Shown here in pieces: positions 25,051-33,881 of a stretch of 64,000 nt of DNA. Made by a program: the position numbers and the translations under genes. The DNA is from Acidobacteriota bacterium (lineage in GTDB: Bacteria; Acidobacteriota; Thermoanaerobaculia; UBA5066): contig RHKY01000008.1 in assembly GCA_008363385.1 (NCBI GenBank), positions 78,390 to 142,389 of the forward strand, written 5' to 3'. Position 1 is the first letter of the stretch. Every line of letters begins with the position of its first letter. Below the pieces are notes generated by a model that was given only the letters and a program-made list of their open reading frames with translations, ran no database searches and was not told the origin of the DNA.

Positions 25051-25572
25051 TCACTTCCTCCGCGCGGCCGCCTTCCGCGCGGGGGCCTTCTTCCCCTTCG
25101 CGCCCTTCTTCTCCATCGCGTCGACCAGGTCGGCGATGGTGCTCTCCTCCAGGCGGCTCTCCAGCATCGGCCGGACGACCTTCCAGACCGGGTGGACGGG
25201 GCAAGGGGTCTTGTCCGAGCAGGCCGGCAGGCCGAGGAGGCACCTCTCGGAGACGCCGGTCCCGTCGATGGCCTCCACGACGTCGCGGACGGTGATCTCC
25301 TCCGGCTCGCGGGAGAGGCCGACGCCGCCGGAGGGGCCGCGGCGCGCGCGCAGGAGGCCGGCCTTCCTCAGGCGGTGGACGATCTGGCCGAGCGAGGGGC
25401 CGGAGATCTCCAGCTCCTCGGCGACGCGGGCCTGCGGGACCCAGGCGCCCGGGTTGGCGGCCTCGATGGTCGCGACGCGCTCCATCGTCCGGAGCGCCTG
25501 CTGGCAGGTCTTCGAGTAGAGGAGCGGGCGCCCCGCGTCGGGAGCGGCGGTCGAACGTGCGATCCTGACCAT
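25051..25572 (-). CDS. Rrf2-family transcriptional regulator with Fe-S cysteines
   Basis: 173 residues. A winged helix (about 25-85; WVPQARVAEELEISGPSLGQ, LLRARRGPSGGVGL) is followed by the regulatory segment CLLGLPACSDKTPC with Cys111, 118 and 124, the three-Cys pattern of cluster-binding Rrf2 members (IscR/NsrR-like). The C-terminus is a Lys/Arg/Ala tail. It lies divergently 183 nt from the multihaem cytochrome gene and is its most likely regulator, perhaps in response to redox or NO. The ATG at 25572 is preferred to one 12 nt upstream because TATGCT then stands at leaderless distance. Confidence 0.93.
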   Translation of the reverse strand: MVRIARSTAAPDAGRPLLYSKTCQQALRTMERVATIEAANPGAWVPQARVAEELEISGPSLGQIVHRLRKAGLLRARRGPSGGVGLSREPEEITVRDVVEAIDGTGVSERCLLGLPACSDKTPCPVHPVWKVVRPMLESRLEESTIADLVDAMEKKGAKGKKAPARKAAARRK

Positions 25573-25579
25573 GCCCCCG

Positions 25580-25588
25580 AGCATACCA
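25580..25588 (-). promoter_or_regulatory. Extended, leaderless-type -10 (TGG TATGCT) for the Rrf2 gene
   Basis: TGG-TATGCT on the minus strand ends 7 nt before the ATG. The intergenic region to the cytochrome (25589-25755) also holds an AT-richer patch at 25611-25645 (GCGTTTTCTCCGAATCTGTC), a plausible regulator-binding area. Confidence 0.5.
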
Positions 25589-25755
25589 ACCCTCCGGAGC
25601 GCCGCGCGGCGTCAAACCGCGTTTTCTCCGAATCTGTCATCTAAGCGCCGGGAGGAATCGCGGGGCTCCTCCGCGGTGACGGGCCGGACCCGGGTCGGCG
25701 AAGATACGGCCGTCGCGCGCGGGCCCGGGCTGCCCGCGCCCGAGGAGACGCCGCC

Positions 25756-28563
25756 ATGCCGAGCACGCCGCCGAACGAGATCGCCGCCCGTCCCCGCGGG
25801 GTCCTCCGCCCGTGGCAGAGGCGCCTCTACCTGGCGATCCTGACCGCGGTGGGCCTGATGGCCGCGAACTCGATCTACCTGGTCGCGTTCACGAAGATCT
25901 CCGAGTTCTTCATGACGATGCTGCTCCTGCACCTCGTGCTGGGGCTCTGCCTCGTCGTCCCGTTCGTCGTCTTCGCCCTCTCCCACGCGCCGCGGATGCT
26001 CGCCACGGTCCGGAACCCGCGCGCCAAGGCGGCCGGGGTCGCGGTGGTCCTCCTGGCGACCTCGTGCGCCGTCACCGGTGTCTTCATGGCGCTCGAGGGC
26101 GCCACGCTCGGGAACCGGCCCGTCTACTGGCTCCACGTCCTGTCGATCCCGAGCGCCCTCGTGGCGTTCGTCCTCCACCGCCGGGCGGCCGTGCACAAGC
26201 TCCACCTGACGCGGCTCGCCGCCTGGGGGGGCGCCGTCGCCGCGTTCCTCCTCGCCATGGGGGTGCTGCACCGTCTGGAGCGCCCGCCCCGGCGCGTGGC
26301 GAACGTGAGCGGCGACACGCAGTTCTTCCTCTCCTCGGCAGAGACCCTCGACGGCGGCCTGATGGACGGCAAGAGGCTCTCGGCCAACGCGTACTGCGGC
26401 GACGCGGGGTGCCACCCCGACACGCTGAAGCGCTGGGAGAAGTCCGCCCACCGCTTCTCGTCTTTCAACAACCCCTTCTACCGCCGCGCCGTCGAGCTGA
26501 TGGCCGACCGGGTGGGGCGCGAGAAGACGAAGTGGTGCGCCGGGTGTCACGACCCCGTCGTCCTCTTCACGGGCCAGATGGGGAAGGCGACGCTCCACTC
26601 CTTCACGTACGACCAGGCGGAGGCGCAGCAGGGGCTCACCTGCATGGCCTGCCACTCGATCGGCGAGGTCAAGGACGTCCGCGGCAACGGCGGCTACGTC
26701 ATCGAGGAGTCGAAGCAGTACCCGTTCGCCTTCTCGAAGAGCCCCTGGCTGAAGGAGGTCAACAAGCTCCTGATCCGGATGGAGCCGTCGCTCCACCGGC
26801 AGACGTTCCTGAAGCCGTTCATGCGCGAGCCGGAGTTCTGCTCGGCCTGCCACAAGGTCGGCCTCCTCCCTCCGATGAACGAGTACCGCTGGCTGCGCGG
26901 CCAGAACCACTACGACAGCTGGTACGAGTCGGGCGTCTCGGGCCTCGGCGTCCGCTCCTTCTACGACCCGCCGAAGCCGAAGGCCTGCCGCGACTGCCAC
27001 CTCCCGCCGTATCCCTCGAACGAGTTCGGCAGCCGCGACGGGATGCTCCACGACCACCTCTTCCCCGCGGCCGCCACGCACCTGGAGGTCGTCCACGGGG
27101 ACCGCAGAGCCACGGAGGAGATCCGGAAGAAGGTGCTGGAGGGCGCGCTCTCGGTCGACCTCTTCGGGATCCGCCGCGGCGGGGCGGTCGTCCCGCTCGG
27201 GCCGCGGCTCCCCGCGCTCTCGCCCGGCGAGACGGTGGACGTGGAGGTCGTCGTCCGCACGCGCACGCTCGGCCACCCCTTCACGCAGGGGACCGCCGAC
27301 AGCAACGAGGCGTGGGTCGCCTTCTCGGCGGCGAACGGCGAGCGGAAGCTGATGGAGTCGGGGACCCTCGACGCCGACGGGCGTCTCGACCCGGCCGCGG
27401 ACCGGCTGGCGCAGCTCGTCGTCGCCCACGACGGGACGCACATGGACCGCCGCCAGCCGCAGGACATCCGCGTCCCGCTCTACAACAACCAGATCCCGCC
27501 CGGCGCCGCGCGGACGGTCCACTACCGGTTCACCGTCCCGGCGGACGCCTCGGGGTCCGTGACGCTGACCGCCTCCGCGGAATACCGCAAGGCCTCGCGC
27601 GACTACTCGGTCTTCGTCGGGGGGCCCGGCGCCCCCGTCCTCCCCGTCACGACCATCGGCTCCGACACGGTCACGCTCCCCGTCGCTCCCGCCCCCGACG
27701 GCGTCCTCGCGAAGGACGTCCGGCGCGGCAACCCCGACTGGCCGGAGAAGCCGTGGCTCCGCTTCAACGACTACGGGATCGGCCTCCTCCTGCAGGGCGA
27801 CCTGAAGGGGGCGGCCGCCGCGTTCGAAGAGGTCTCGTCGCTCGCTCCCGACAAGCCCGACGGCCCCCTCAACCTCGCCCGCGTCAAGGTGCAGGAGGGG
27901 AACCTCCCCGCCGCCAAGGCCGCGCTCGCCGAGGCCGAGCGCCGCAAGCCCGGCTGGGCGAAGACGGCCTTCTTCCGCGCGTTCGTCGCCAAGGAAGAGG
28001 GGCGCCTGGACGACGCGGTGGCGGACCTCCTTCGCGTCGAGGCGAAGTACCCGAAGGACCGGACCGTCTTGAACCAGATCGCCCGCGTCGCCTACCTCAC
28101 GGGCCGGTACGCCGACGCGCTCCCGTACATCGACCGGGTGCTCGCGATCGACCCCGAGGACCTCGCGGCGCACTACAACGCGATGCTCTGCCTCAAGGCG
28201 CTCGGCCGGCGCGAGGAGGCGGCGGCCGAGGAGCGCTGGTACCGCTACTTCAAGGAGGACGAGCAGGCGCGGTCGGTCATGGTCGACTTCCGGCAGCAGA
28301 ACCCGCTGGCCAACCGCGAGTCCCTTCCCGTCCACGTCCACGACGAGCCGTTCCCGCCGAAGGCCGAGCCGCCGGCGTGGCTCGCCGAGCTGGGCCCGAA
28401 GGGGTACGAGTACCGGGGCCTCTCGCCGGCCGGCGAGACGGTCCTCGTGGACGACCGGCCGCCCGGCGCCCCGCGCCCGTTCGCACGGCCGGAGCCCGAG
28501 GAGAGGAAGGCCGGGCGCGCCGCCCCGGCCGTCCCCGTCGGCCTCGCCTCCCCGCCCCGGTAG
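25756..28563 (+). CDS. Membrane-anchored pentahaem cytochrome c with TPR domain
   Basis: 935 residues. About four to five N-terminal membrane helices (25-45, 53-77, 92-112, 122-141, 157-172) precede a periplasmic cytochrome. Haem motifs: CGDAGCH (214-220, CX4CH spacing), CAGCH (261), CMACH (296), CSACH (362) and CRDCH (411). A beta-rich domain (about 430-600) and at least four TPRs (about 670-850) follow, then a Pro-rich tail. The haem part resembles cytochrome c554-type proteins. Likely role: electron transfer at or beyond the inner membrane, with TPRs docking a partner. RBS GAGGAG before the ATG. Confidence 0.9.
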   Translation: MPSTPPNEIAARPRGVLRPWQRRLYLAILTAVGLMAANSIYLVAFTKISEFFMTMLLLHLVLGLCLVVPFVVFALSHAPRMLATVRNPRAKAAGVAVVLLATSCAVTGVFMALEGATLGNRPVYWLHVLSIPSALVAFVLHRRAAVHKLHLTRLAAWGGAVAAFLLAMGVLHRLERPPRRVANVSGDTQFFLSSAETLDGGLMDGKRLSANAYCGDAGCHPDTLKRWEKSAHRFSSFNNPFYRRAVELMADRVGREKTKWCAGCHDPVVLFTGQMGKATLHSFTYDQAEAQQGLTCMACHSIGEVKDVRGNGGYVIEESKQYPFAFSKSPWLKEVNKLLIRMEPSLHRQTFLKPFMREPEFCSACHKVGLLPPMNEYRWLRGQNHYDSWYESGVSGLGVRSFYDPPKPKACRDCHLPPYPSNEFGSRDGMLHDHLFPAAATHLEVVHGDRRATEEIRKKVLEGALSVDLFGIRRGGAVVPLGPRLPALSPGETVDVEVVVRTRTLGHPFTQGTADSNEAWVAFSAANGERKLMESGTLDADGRLDPAADRLAQLVVAHDGTHMDRRQPQDIRVPLYNNQIPPGAARTVHYRFTVPADASGSVTLTASAEYRKASRDYSVFVGGPGAPVLPVTTIGSDTVTLPVAPAPDGVLAKDVRRGNPDWPEKPWLRFNDYGIGLLLQGDLKGAAAAFEEVSSLAPDKPDGPLNLARVKVQEGNLPAAKAALAEAERRKPGWAKTAFFRAFVAKEEGRLDDAVADLLRVEAKYPKDRTVLNQIARVAYLTGRYADALPYIDRVLAIDPEDLAAHYNAMLCLKALGRREEAAAEERWYRYFKEDEQARSVMVDFRQQNPLANRESLPVHVHDEPFPPKAEPPAWLAELGPKGYEYRGLSPAGETVLVDDRPPGAPRPFARPEPEERKAGRAAPAVPVGLASPPR

Positions 28564-28572
28564 AGCGCCCGC

Positions 28573-28684
28573 GCCTGCGGGGGCCTCCCCGGGACAGGGA
28601 CGGTCGGCACGCCGGGGGAGGGGGCCGGGGAGGCCCGGCGGCGGGCAGGCGCGCCCGTGCCTGCGGGGGCCTCCCCGGGACAGG
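28573..28684. repeat. Direct repeat with internal inverted repeat, between convergent genes
   Basis: A 26-bp unit (28573-28598) recurs exactly at 28659-28684. Its core GGGCCTCCCCGG is inverted at 28625-28636, and GCCTGC of the first copy pairs with GCAGGC at 28645-28650. The block fills the gap between the cytochrome (plus) and OLD (minus) genes and probably works as a bidirectional terminator or REP-like element. Confidence 0.6.
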
Positions 28685-30385
28685 TCAGCTCGACGAGCCC
28701 CGCGCCAGCCTCACGGCCGTCTCGACGAGCGACGCCAGGATCCTCGGGACGCCGGGCGAGCCGGGGCCGGCCGCCGCCTCGACCACCTCCAGCGCCATCC
28801 GGGGCTTCGGGTACCGGTGGAGCGCCTGCTCGATGACGCGGCGCGGGCGCTCGCGCCCCTTCCGCGCGTCCGGGAGCGGCCCCGCCTCGGCGGCGGCCTT
28901 GCGGAAGACGGGCGCGTAGCCGCAGGCGAAGAGGCAGTGCTCCAGGTCGGGAGCGCGCAAGGCCGTCAGCCGGTCCGCCTCGGGGCGCGCGTCGAGCAGC
29001 CGGCGGGCGGCCTCGGCGTAAGAATGCCCCGCCGGGTCCCCGTCGGCGAGCAGGTGCCACTCGATCCCCAGCTCGCGCGCCAGCTTGACGAGCGGGGCCA
29101 CCCCGCACTGCGCGAACTCCACGCACCGGATCCCCTCGGCCGGGAAGTCGTAGCCCAGGAGGCGCGCCAGCTCGGGGAGGATCCAGCTCTCCGTCTCCCC
29201 CTCGACGAGGACCCAGCACCTCGCGAAGAACGCCGAGGCCCGGTTCATCCTCACGTGGAACGCGATCCGGCGCGCCTCGTCGGGCGTCAGCGCCTTCTCG
29301 CCGACGCGCCACGCCTCCACGCCCGAGGCCTTGCGGACGAGCCGCCGGAGCGAGTGGAGGGGGACCGTGGCGAGGAGGTCCCCCGAGTTCGTCGTGACGA
29401 CCTTCTGCGCCGGGATCCGGTCGATGACGCGCCAGACCGAGGCGAGGAGGATCGGGTGGAGGCGCGACTCGGGGTCCTCGATCACGACGACCGGCTCCGC
29501 CCCGGCCGGCAGGGGGCTGTCGCCGCGCGCCTCGAGGAAGGAGCCGAGGGCGGCCAGGAGGGCGACGTTCTGCACGCCCATCCCGGCGCCGGGGAGGCCG
29601 GGGAGGAGCGGCGAGCGGGCCCCCAGCCGGACCGGCGTCTCGGCGATGCTCTCGAACGTCCGCCCGGGCGGCGCGGCGTGGAGGGCCGAAAAGCCCTCCT
29701 CGTACCGGCGCGCCAGCTCCCTGACGGCCGTCATCGCCGACTCCAGCTCGGCCGGCAGGGGGCGCCAGGTCGTGGCGATCTTCCGGTACGCGGTGCCGAC
29801 GAGCCGCTCCAGGTTCCGGACGGTGTCCTCCGGCGGCGCCGGGCGGACGTCCGTGGCGCGGGTGAAGGGCGTCAGCCCGGCCGAGGGCTGGCCGGGCCGG
29901 AGCCTGAGGACCGGGAAACGGCGCCTCAGGAGCTCCACGGCCTCGCCGGTCGGGGTGGGCGTCCTCGGGTTCCCCCAGGCGTCGAGGAGCTCCCAGCGCG
30001 CCTCGGACATCTCGCCCGGGGCGGGAAGGCTCGCCGAGAGCCGCACGGAGAGCTTCCTCAGGCCCGCCGCGTCCGCCGTGGAGGCCGTCTTCCCGAGCGC
30101 CGCCCACCCCTCCTCGTCGAAGGCTCCCCTGTCCGGCTCGCGGAACGAGAACGTGATCGCCGCGGCGGCGACGGGCGAAGCCCCCGGCTCCGGCGGCACG
30201 TGGAAATCCTCCCGCCGGAGGTGGGGGGCTCCCAGCGGCGCCGCCCCGAAGCCGAGCGAGAGGGCGTCCAGGACGCTCGTCTTCCCCGCGTTGTTCTCGC
30301 CGATCAGGGCCGTCGTCGCGTCGAGGGGCAGGGCGAGGCTCCGAACCCCGCGGAACCCCTCGATGCGGACGTGCTCGAGCGGCAT
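28685..30385 (-). CDS. OLD-family ATP-dependent nuclease (AAA/SMC-like ATPase plus Toprim)
   Basis: 566 residues. Walker A GENNAGKTS (29-37), a short coiled region, GAGMGVQNVALLAAL (267-281) at the signature position and VVVIEDPESRLHP (299-311) as Walker B. The Toprim half has LVEGETE (393-399) and LLADGDPAGHS (445-455) with the conserved Glu and DxD. OLD proteins are nucleases in phage exclusion and in Gabija-like systems. No UvrD-like GajB partner is adjacent, so this is a stand-alone class. Neighbour upstream on the same strand is a CBS-HEPN protein. Confidence 0.9.
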   Translation of the reverse strand: MPLEHVRIEGFRGVRSLALPLDATTALIGENNAGKTSVLDALSLGFGAAPLGAPHLRREDFHVPPEPGASPVAAAAITFSFREPDRGAFDEEGWAALGKTASTADAAGLRKLSVRLSASLPAPGEMSEARWELLDAWGNPRTPTPTGEAVELLRRRFPVLRLRPGQPSAGLTPFTRATDVRPAPPEDTVRNLERLVGTAYRKIATTWRPLPAELESAMTAVRELARRYEEGFSALHAAPPGRTFESIAETPVRLGARSPLLPGLPGAGMGVQNVALLAALGSFLEARGDSPLPAGAEPVVVIEDPESRLHPILLASVWRVIDRIPAQKVVTTNSGDLLATVPLHSLRRLVRKASGVEAWRVGEKALTPDEARRIAFHVRMNRASAFFARCWVLVEGETESWILPELARLLGYDFPAEGIRCVEFAQCGVAPLVKLARELGIEWHLLADGDPAGHSYAEAARRLLDARPEADRLTALRAPDLEHCLFACGYAPVFRKAAAEAGPLPDARKGRERPRRVIEQALHRYPKPRMALEVVEAAAGPGSPGVPRILASLVETAVRLARGSSS

Positions 30386-30393
30386 CTGGCGGC

Positions 30394-30399
30394 AGTTTA
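30394..30399 (-). promoter_or_regulatory. Leaderless-type -10 box (TAAACT) for the OLD gene
   Basis: TAAACT ends 8 nt before the ATG at 30385; no Shine-Dalgarno sequence. It implies that the OLD gene can be transcribed apart from the gene upstream. Confidence 0.45.
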
Positions 30400-30417
30400 C
30401 GGCGGCGGCGCCGCCGT
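30399..30417 (-). terminator. Hairpin at the end of the CBS-HEPN gene
   Basis: An 8-bp perfect stem (30399-30406 with 30410-30417) begins at the stop codon of the CBS-HEPN gene. No U-tract. It may attenuate read-through into the OLD gene. Confidence 0.4.
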
Positions 30418-31214
30418 CACGCCAGCGCGGCGATCTGCTCCACCCGGTCCGCCATCCGGACGACGAGCTGCCAGTCGGTGGAGACGATCTCGCGCTGCGT
30501 GTGCGCCAGGGCGTTCCGGAGCGCCTGGATCCGCTGGTAGGCCTCCTCCGCCTGCCGCCGCGACCCGAGGTCGAGCTCCGGCGCGACCCCCGGCGCCCGG
30601 ACGAGGACCGCCGCCTTGTCGGCGAGCTGCACGCACTCGAGGAGGTCGGCGTCGCGGCCCCGGCGCCGGCGCTCCTCCTGCAGGGCCCGCGCCCTGGCCA
30701 GCCGCGCCGGGCTGACGTGGCGGACCCACGCGTCGCCGGGGAGCCGGTCGCGGATCCGCCCGGTGACGAACATCTCGAAGATCGTGATCATCCCGAAGAG
30801 CCACATCCTGACCGGCGGCTTCTCCAGGTCGCGGAACGTCACGTTCGCCCCGACCCTCCCGAGGACCGACACGAAGCAGCGGCCGTTGACGTCCAGAGAG
30901 CGGATCGTCTCCGAGAGCGAGGCGGTCGACGGGACGAGGTCGTCGGGGCCGAACCGGCGGACGTGGTCGGAGAGCCGCCCGTCCCGGAGGTCGTCCCGCT
31001 CGGCGAAGCCCGCCACGAGGCCGTCCTCCCTCACGCCCACGAGGGCGAGCCCGCGCGAGCGCAGGAACGCTTCGACCTCGGCGGCGGGGGCGCCCGCGTC
31101 GAAGGAGGGGAGCGGCTCGGCCACGTCCATGACCGAGAAGGCCCGCAGGAAGAGGCGGCCGAGCCGGTCGCCGGGGTGGTCCCCCGGGGGAGGGACGAAC
31201 GGGGCGTCGCTCAC
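30417..31214 (-). CDS. CBS-domain protein with C-terminal HEPN-like domain
   Basis: 265 residues. About 40-150 resembles a CBS pair (VEAFLRSRGLALVGVREDGL, RSLDVNGRCFVSVLGRVGAN, VTFRDLEKPPVRMWLFGMIT). From about 150 the protein is helical, ending with RIQALRNALAHTQREI; RNALAH (233-238) is the Rx4H motif of HEPN ribonuclease domains. CBS pairs sense adenine nucleotides, so a nucleotide-gated RNase is a reasonable but unproven reading. It lies 31 nt upstream of the OLD gene and 10 nt downstream of a kinase gene, all on one strand. The protein is not otherwise recognised. Confidence 0.7.
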   Translation of the reverse strand: MSDAPFVPPPGDHPGDRLGRLFLRAFSVMDVAEPLPSFDAGAPAAEVEAFLRSRGLALVGVREDGLVAGFAERDDLRDGRLSDHVRRFGPDDLVPSTASLSETIRSLDVNGRCFVSVLGRVGANVTFRDLEKPPVRMWLFGMITIFEMFVTGRIRDRLPGDAWVRHVSPARLARARALQEERRRRGRDADLLECVQLADKAAVLVRAPGVAPELDLGSRRQAEEAYQRIQALRNALAHTQREIVSTDWQLVVRMADRVEQIAALA

Positions 31215-31221
31215 GCCGCGG

Positions 31222-31227
31222 AGTCTA
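31222..31227 (-). promoter_or_regulatory. Leaderless-type -10 box (TAGACT) for the CBS-HEPN gene
   Basis: TAGACT ends 7 nt before the GTG start at 31214 and overlaps the stop codon of the kinase gene. Confidence 0.45.
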
Positions 31228-33840
31228 CGGGCGGAGCGGGGCGGCCGCGCCCCGGAGGAGCTCCACCTCGAGGGGGGAGAGGCGGTTCAGCCAGAACGTC
31301 GGGCTGTAGGGCGTCGGGATCCCGTCGAGGGAGGCTCGCGCCCCGAGCCGGGCGAGCGTCACCTCGCGGAGGTAGGCCGTCAGGGCGGCCTCGCCCGAGG
31401 GGTCGACCGCCGCGACGGCGGCCGCGCCGGCCCCCTCGCCGCCGCCGCGGGCCAGGAAGTAGAGGTGGAAGAGGCGTGTCGTCGGGTTCTGGTAGCGCCG
31501 CTCCAGCTCGGCCGCCCACCGGACCGCCTCGGCGGCTGCCTCACGGGCCCTCGCCGTCTCGCCGGCCCTCTCGTGGGCGAGGCAGGCGAGCCAGTGCCCC
31601 TCGAGCGAGTAGGGGTTCTTCCTCAGCCAAGGGCCGAGCCCGAGGGCGGCCCGCCGCGGGTCCCCCGCCACGAGCGCCACCTGCCCCGCGTGCATCCCGA
31701 CGAGCGGCTCGCCGCGCGCGGCGAACCGCTCGGCCAGCTCGGCCGCCGCCTCGCCCGCGCGCTCCTGGGCGAGCAGGCGCCAGCTGCGCGTCAGGACGGC
31801 CAGCATCCCGCCGCCGCGGGGGTCTCCCTCCGGGAGCGCGGGATCGAGCGCCTCGGCCTTCCGCCCGAGCATCGCGTCGAGGACGACGACGTTCAGGTCC
31901 AGGCTCTGGTCGAACGGGTGGCTCGCCCGGCAGCGCGGGAGAGTCTCGGTCACGGAGCGGGACTCGCCGCGGAAGAACTGGTCCCAGAGCGCCAGCTTGC
32001 ACCCGGCCGCCTCCCCGCCCGGGAGGCGGGAGAGCGACTCGACCGCGCGGTGCGCGCCGGCGAAGTCGTACGTGTAGAGGCGGTACCAGCCCAGGGAGAG
32101 CGTCAGCTCGGGGTTCGACGCGTCGAGCGCGAGCCCCTTCCGGGCCACCTCGTGCGCGCGGTCCAGGTACGACGGGTCGTAGTCGACCCCGAGGTTCCGG
32201 TATTGCAGGAGCGCCCGGACGAGGAGGGGGTAGGGAGGGAGGAAGTCCGGGGCCCGCTCGACGCAGCGGGAGAAGCTCGCGACCGCCTCGCCCAGGAGCT
32301 GCGGGTCGTAGGCGGCCAGCGCGCGCGTGCCGTTCACGAAGTCGTCCAGGACGGCCTCGTCCGGGAAGTCGAGGCGGGCGGCCGCGATGGCGATCCCGAC
32401 GGCGCCCCCGGCCTCGCTCGCCAGCCGCGCCCCGAGGGAGAGGCTCTCCGCTCCGCGGCCGCGCGCCGACTTCGCCCAGACGACGCGGCCCCCCGGCTCC
32501 TCGCGCATCGTCAACGTCACCGTCACGTCGTCGCCCGACGGGAAGACCGTCCCGTCGAGGACCCACCTCACGCCCCCCTCGACCAGCCTCTCGATCGTCG
32601 GCGCCGCGAGCGTCACCCCCTCCGGGACGAGGACGACCCTCATCCCGGGGGCTCGCGAGAGGGTCTCGGCCAGCTGCCCGGAGACGAGGCGCGCCAGGTT
32701 GCGGTCGTCGCCGCCGCCCGCCGGGGAGAGCGGGACGACGGCCACCCCGTCCGCCCGCGCGGGCGGCCGGGAGCGGCGGGCGAGGAGCCAGGCCCCGGCC
32801 GTGACGGCCAGGAGGGTTGCCGCCGCCGCGAGAGCCGCCAGCCACCTAAGGCCCCGGCGCCGGGCGTCCAGGCCGGGCGGCAGAGCGGCCTCCAGCCGGC
32901 GCGTCGACTGGCCCTCGGGGACCGCGACGCCGGTCGAGGGGGGCCGCGCGGGGACCGTCGTCGAGAGGAGGGTGCCGGAGGAGATCGGGAGGCCGAGGCT
33001 CCGGGCGGCCCCCTGCAGCTCCGCGAGGAGCTCCGCGGCCGAACCGGGGCGGCGGCCGGGGTCCTTGTCGAGGAGGCGGAGGACGATCCGCGAGAGCTCC
33101 TGCGGGACCGCGCGCTCGGGCGGGAACGGCGGCGGCTCCTCGGTCAGGATGGCCAGCATCGTGGCCGCCGGGGTCGACCGCTCGAAGGGCTGCCGGCCCG
33201 AGAGGAGCTCGTAGAAGACGATCCCGAGCGAGAAGAGGTCGCTGCGCGCGTCCAGCTCCCGGTCGCGGGCCTGCTCGGGCGAGAGGTACGAGGCCGTCCC
33301 GACGACCAGGCCGTCGCCGGTCAGCTCGCCCGAGACGCGCACCTGCTGGCGCAGCGACTCGGAGACGAGCTTGGCCAGGCCGAAGTCGAGGAGCTTGACG
33401 CGCCCCTCGGGCGTGACGACGACGTTGGCCGGCTTCAGGTCCCGGTGGAGGACCCCCTTCTTGTGCGCGTACGAGACCGCGTCGGCGATCTGCACCATCA
33501 GGCCGACGGCCTCGGCGAGGGGCGGGGCGCCCCGCTCCAGGCGCGTGAAGAGGCTCTCGCCCTCCACGTACTCCATCGAGATGAACGGCGTCCCGTCCTC
33601 CTCGCCGACCTGGTAGATCGTGGCGATTCCGGGGTGCGAGAGCGCCGAAGCGGCGCGAGCCTCCAGGAGGAGGCGCTTGCGCGCCAGCTCGTCCCCGGCG
33701 GACCCCTCGGGGAGGACCTTCAGGGCGACCGTCCGCCGGAGGGCGAGGTCCACGGCCGAGAAGACGCGGCTCTGACCGCCCCGCCCGAGGAGCTCGACGA
33801 TCTCGTACCCCGCGAAGGTCGCCCCGGGCGAGATCTCCAC
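31225..33840 (-). CDS. Membrane Ser/Thr protein kinase with extracytoplasmic TPR-like domain
   Basis: 871 residues. The kinase domain (about 10-275) has the glycine loop LLGRGGQSRV, VALKV Lys, HRDLKPANVVV catalytic loop, DFGLAK and the SPEQA activation segment, all intact. A juxtamembrane linker, one transmembrane helix (about 333-352, LAALAAAATLLAVTAGAWLL) and a 500-residue outer part follow. The outer part starts with a FlgO/TolB-like strand region (GVAVVPLSPAGGG) and continues as TPR helices. Typical of Pkn sensors in this kind of bacterium. Signal unknown. Confidence 0.93.
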   Translation of the reverse strand: MEISPGATFAGYEIVELLGRGGQSRVFSAVDLALRRTVALKVLPEGSAGDELARKRLLLEARAASALSHPGIATIYQVGEEDGTPFISMEYVEGESLFTRLERGAPPLAEAVGLMVQIADAVSYAHKKGVLHRDLKPANVVVTPEGRVKLLDFGLAKLVSESLRQQVRVSGELTGDGLVVGTASYLSPEQARDRELDARSDLFSLGIVFYELLSGRQPFERSTPAATMLAILTEEPPPFPPERAVPQELSRIVLRLLDKDPGRRPGSAAELLAELQGAARSLGLPISSGTLLSTTVPARPPSTGVAVPEGQSTRRLEAALPPGLDARRRGLRWLAALAAAATLLAVTAGAWLLARRSRPPARADGVAVVPLSPAGGGDDRNLARLVSGQLAETLSRAPGMRVVLVPEGVTLAAPTIERLVEGGVRWVLDGTVFPSGDDVTVTLTMREEPGGRVVWAKSARGRGAESLSLGARLASEAGGAVGIAIAAARLDFPDEAVLDDFVNGTRALAAYDPQLLGEAVASFSRCVERAPDFLPPYPLLVRALLQYRNLGVDYDPSYLDRAHEVARKGLALDASNPELTLSLGWYRLYTYDFAGAHRAVESLSRLPGGEAAGCKLALWDQFFRGESRSVTETLPRCRASHPFDQSLDLNVVVLDAMLGRKAEALDPALPEGDPRGGGMLAVLTRSWRLLAQERAGEAAAELAERFAARGEPLVGMHAGQVALVAGDPRRAALGLGPWLRKNPYSLEGHWLACLAHERAGETARAREAAAEAVRWAAELERRYQNPTTRLFHLYFLARGGGEGAGAAAVAAVDPSGEAALTAYLREVTLARLGARASLDGIPTPYSPTFWLNRLSPLEVELLRGAAAPLRP

Positions 33841-33846
33841 GGATCG

Positions 33847-33852
33847 ATGCTA
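33847..33852 (-). promoter_or_regulatory. Leaderless-type -10 box (TAGCAT) for the kinase gene
   Basis: TAGCAT ends 6 nt before the ATG at 33840; no Shine-Dalgarno sequence. Confidence 0.5.
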
Positions 33853-33881
33853 CCCCGCGGCGGGGCGGGGCGCCGGGGGGC

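Noticed and set aside
28685-30385. Gabija system
   Set aside because: The OLD-type GajA-like protein is present, but no UvrD-like GajB is adjacent; the neighbour is a CBS-HEPN protein.
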